NCBI GenBank assembly: GCA_029937635.1
Contig: JAPYPM010000140.1
Span: 1-6,156, forward strand
Direction: 5' to 3'
Origin: Nitrospinaceae bacterium
GTDB taxonomy: Bacteria > Nitrospinota > Nitrospinia > Nitrospinales > VA-1
DNA: 6,156 bases
This document shows, piece by piece, positions 5,573-6,156 of the stretch (position 1 is its first letter; every line of letters starts with the position of its first letter). The notes beneath the pieces are model-generated. The model was given only the letters and a program-made list of their open reading frames with translations, did not search any database and was not told the origin of the DNA. Position numbers and translations under genes: made by a program.

Positions 5573-5829
5573 TTTTATTGCAATCAATACACGCTATATT
5601 CAAAATCGGTTTTCTTTTTTAAACACCTTCCACAGTCATTGTCCACTAGTCGTTCCACCTAAAAAATCAAGTTTATTTCTCATAAATAATTTAATAATCC
5701 AGACACTACAGTTGGATACAGACAAAATAGTAATATCTGAAAAAAATCACATAAGTATTTATTATTTTTAGGATAGTCTTATCAAGATATCCCTGTTATT
5801 TCATAAACTTTTTGATTAGGAATAAACTG
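5573..5829 (+). other. 257-bp intergenic region between moaA and the TPR gene
   Basis: No convincing gene lies here. TTGATT (5569-5574, overlapping the moaA stop) and AATCAA (5582-5587) form a 6-bp AT-rich stem with a 7-nt loop but no U tract follows, so it is a poor terminator; a T-rich stretch appears only around 5607-5621. GGATA (5771-5775) pairs with TATCC (5788-5792), and GATA-N4-TATC lies at 5772-5783, upstream of the TPR gene. TAATAT (5731-5736) is a possible -10, but no properly spaced -35 was found. Confidence 0.45.
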
Positions 5830-6156
5830 ATGAGAAATTTTTCACTTATTTTATTTATATTAACCTTTATGTGTTTATCTGTACCTGTTTTTGCTGATCA
5901 AGGACCTTTAAAGTTTCCTATGCGTGAAGGTTCTAATGCTTGTGCTCACAAGCATAATGAAGAAGGCATTTCCCATTACAAACAGGGCCACTATGACATT
6001 GCGTTGAAACACTTTCAAATGGCTTCCAAGGTTGATTCTAGCATGGGCGAGTCGCATTATAATGAAGCACTGTGTCTTGATAAGTTAGGAAAACACGGTG
6101 ACGCAACAAATCATTTCTACGCTGCAAGAAAATATGCAAAAGGAAATTCTGCCATT
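5830..6156 (+). CDS. Exported tetratricopeptide-repeat protein (C-terminus cut by window edge)
   Basis: The first 109 codons of a secreted, probably periplasmic, protein are visible, with no stop before the right edge. Residues 1-22 (MRNFSLILFILTFMCLSVPVFA) form a Sec signal peptide: a short basic start, a hydrophobic core and a VFA cleavage site before DQG. There is no lipobox cysteine at +1. From about residue 42 come two TPR-like helix pairs: HNEEGISHYKQGHYDIALKHF-MASKVD (about 42-69) and GESHYNEALCLDKLGKHGDATNHFYAARKYA (73-103), with the usual small and aromatic residues (G, Y, A, F). TPRs mediate protein-protein contacts, often in envelope assembly, so the specific role is unknown. Single Cys38 and Cys82 and several histidines (H40, H42 in CAHKH) are present. 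AGGA (5818-5821) lies 8 bp before the ATG. It follows moaA on the same strand, but the 257-bp gap argues for its own promoter. Confidence 0.85.
   Translation, partial: MRNFSLILFILTFMCLSVPVFADQGPLKFPMREGSNACAHKHNEEGISHYKQGHYDIALKHFQMASKVDSSMGESHYNEALCLDKLGKHGDATNHFYAARKYAKGNSAI

Noticed and set aside
5569..5587. Intrinsic terminator at the moaA stop codon
   Set aside because: The stem is only 6 bp and mostly A-T, overlaps the stop codon, and has no U tract directly after it.
5493..5771. Plus-strand open frame of 92 codons overlapping the moaA 3' end
   Set aside because: It starts in moaA in another frame, runs on through AT-rich intergenic DNA, has no ribosome site and no recognisable features.

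Overview
This window is ordinary, gene-dense bacterial chromosome with fairly AT-rich coding and very AT-rich intergenic DNA. The gene content (SUF iron-sulfur assembly genes, the molybdenum cofactor gene moaA, and an exported tetratricopeptide-repeat protein with a Sec signal peptide) points to a Gram-negative-type bacterium. The protein style (canonical SufB/SufC, a two-domain NifU-like protein leading the suf operon) would fit lineages such as Nitrospinota, Nitrospirota or deltaproteobacterial relatives, but that placement is inference and the sequence does not fix it. No mobile element, CRISPR array, tRNA or rRNA was seen.

Layout. Positions 1-4126 hold a minus-strand operon, read right to left: a NifU-like protein (4126-3380), sufB (3282-1834), sufC (1723-977) and sufD (967 to the left edge, C-terminus missing). 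Together these make the SufBCD scaffold/ATPase complex plus an accessory Fe-S carrier-like protein. A cysteine desulfurase (sufS) and sulfur shuttle (sufE/sufU) are not in view and could lie beyond the left edge. Positions 4127-4558 are a 432-bp divergent control region. To its right, on the plus strand, are moaA (4559-5572, complete), a 257-bp gap, and the first 109 codons of an exported TPR protein (from 5830, cut by the right edge).

The genes have one plausible functional link: MoaA is a radical-SAM enzyme that needs two [4Fe-4S] clusters, and it sits head-to-head with the operon that builds such clusters.

The most interesting part is the regulatory DNA. The suf operon has a strong predicted promoter (TTGAAT-17 bp-TATAAT, minus strand). 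Its -35 box forms half of an imperfect palindrome (4241-4269) whose other half contains a plus-strand TTGACT. This palindrome resembles in layout, but does not match exactly, operators of Rrf2-family Fe-S sensors such as IscR. The suf transcript would begin almost exactly with a long interrupted hairpin followed by a U tract (4228-4183). Further hairpins sit on the sufB ribosome binding site, in the sufB-sufC gap and beside the moaA ribosome binding site. The NifU-like protein is also notable: its N-terminal scaffold-like domain appears to have lost the three cluster-binding cysteines of IscU, while the C-terminal domain keeps its CxxC. I found no wholly unknown multi-gene system here.
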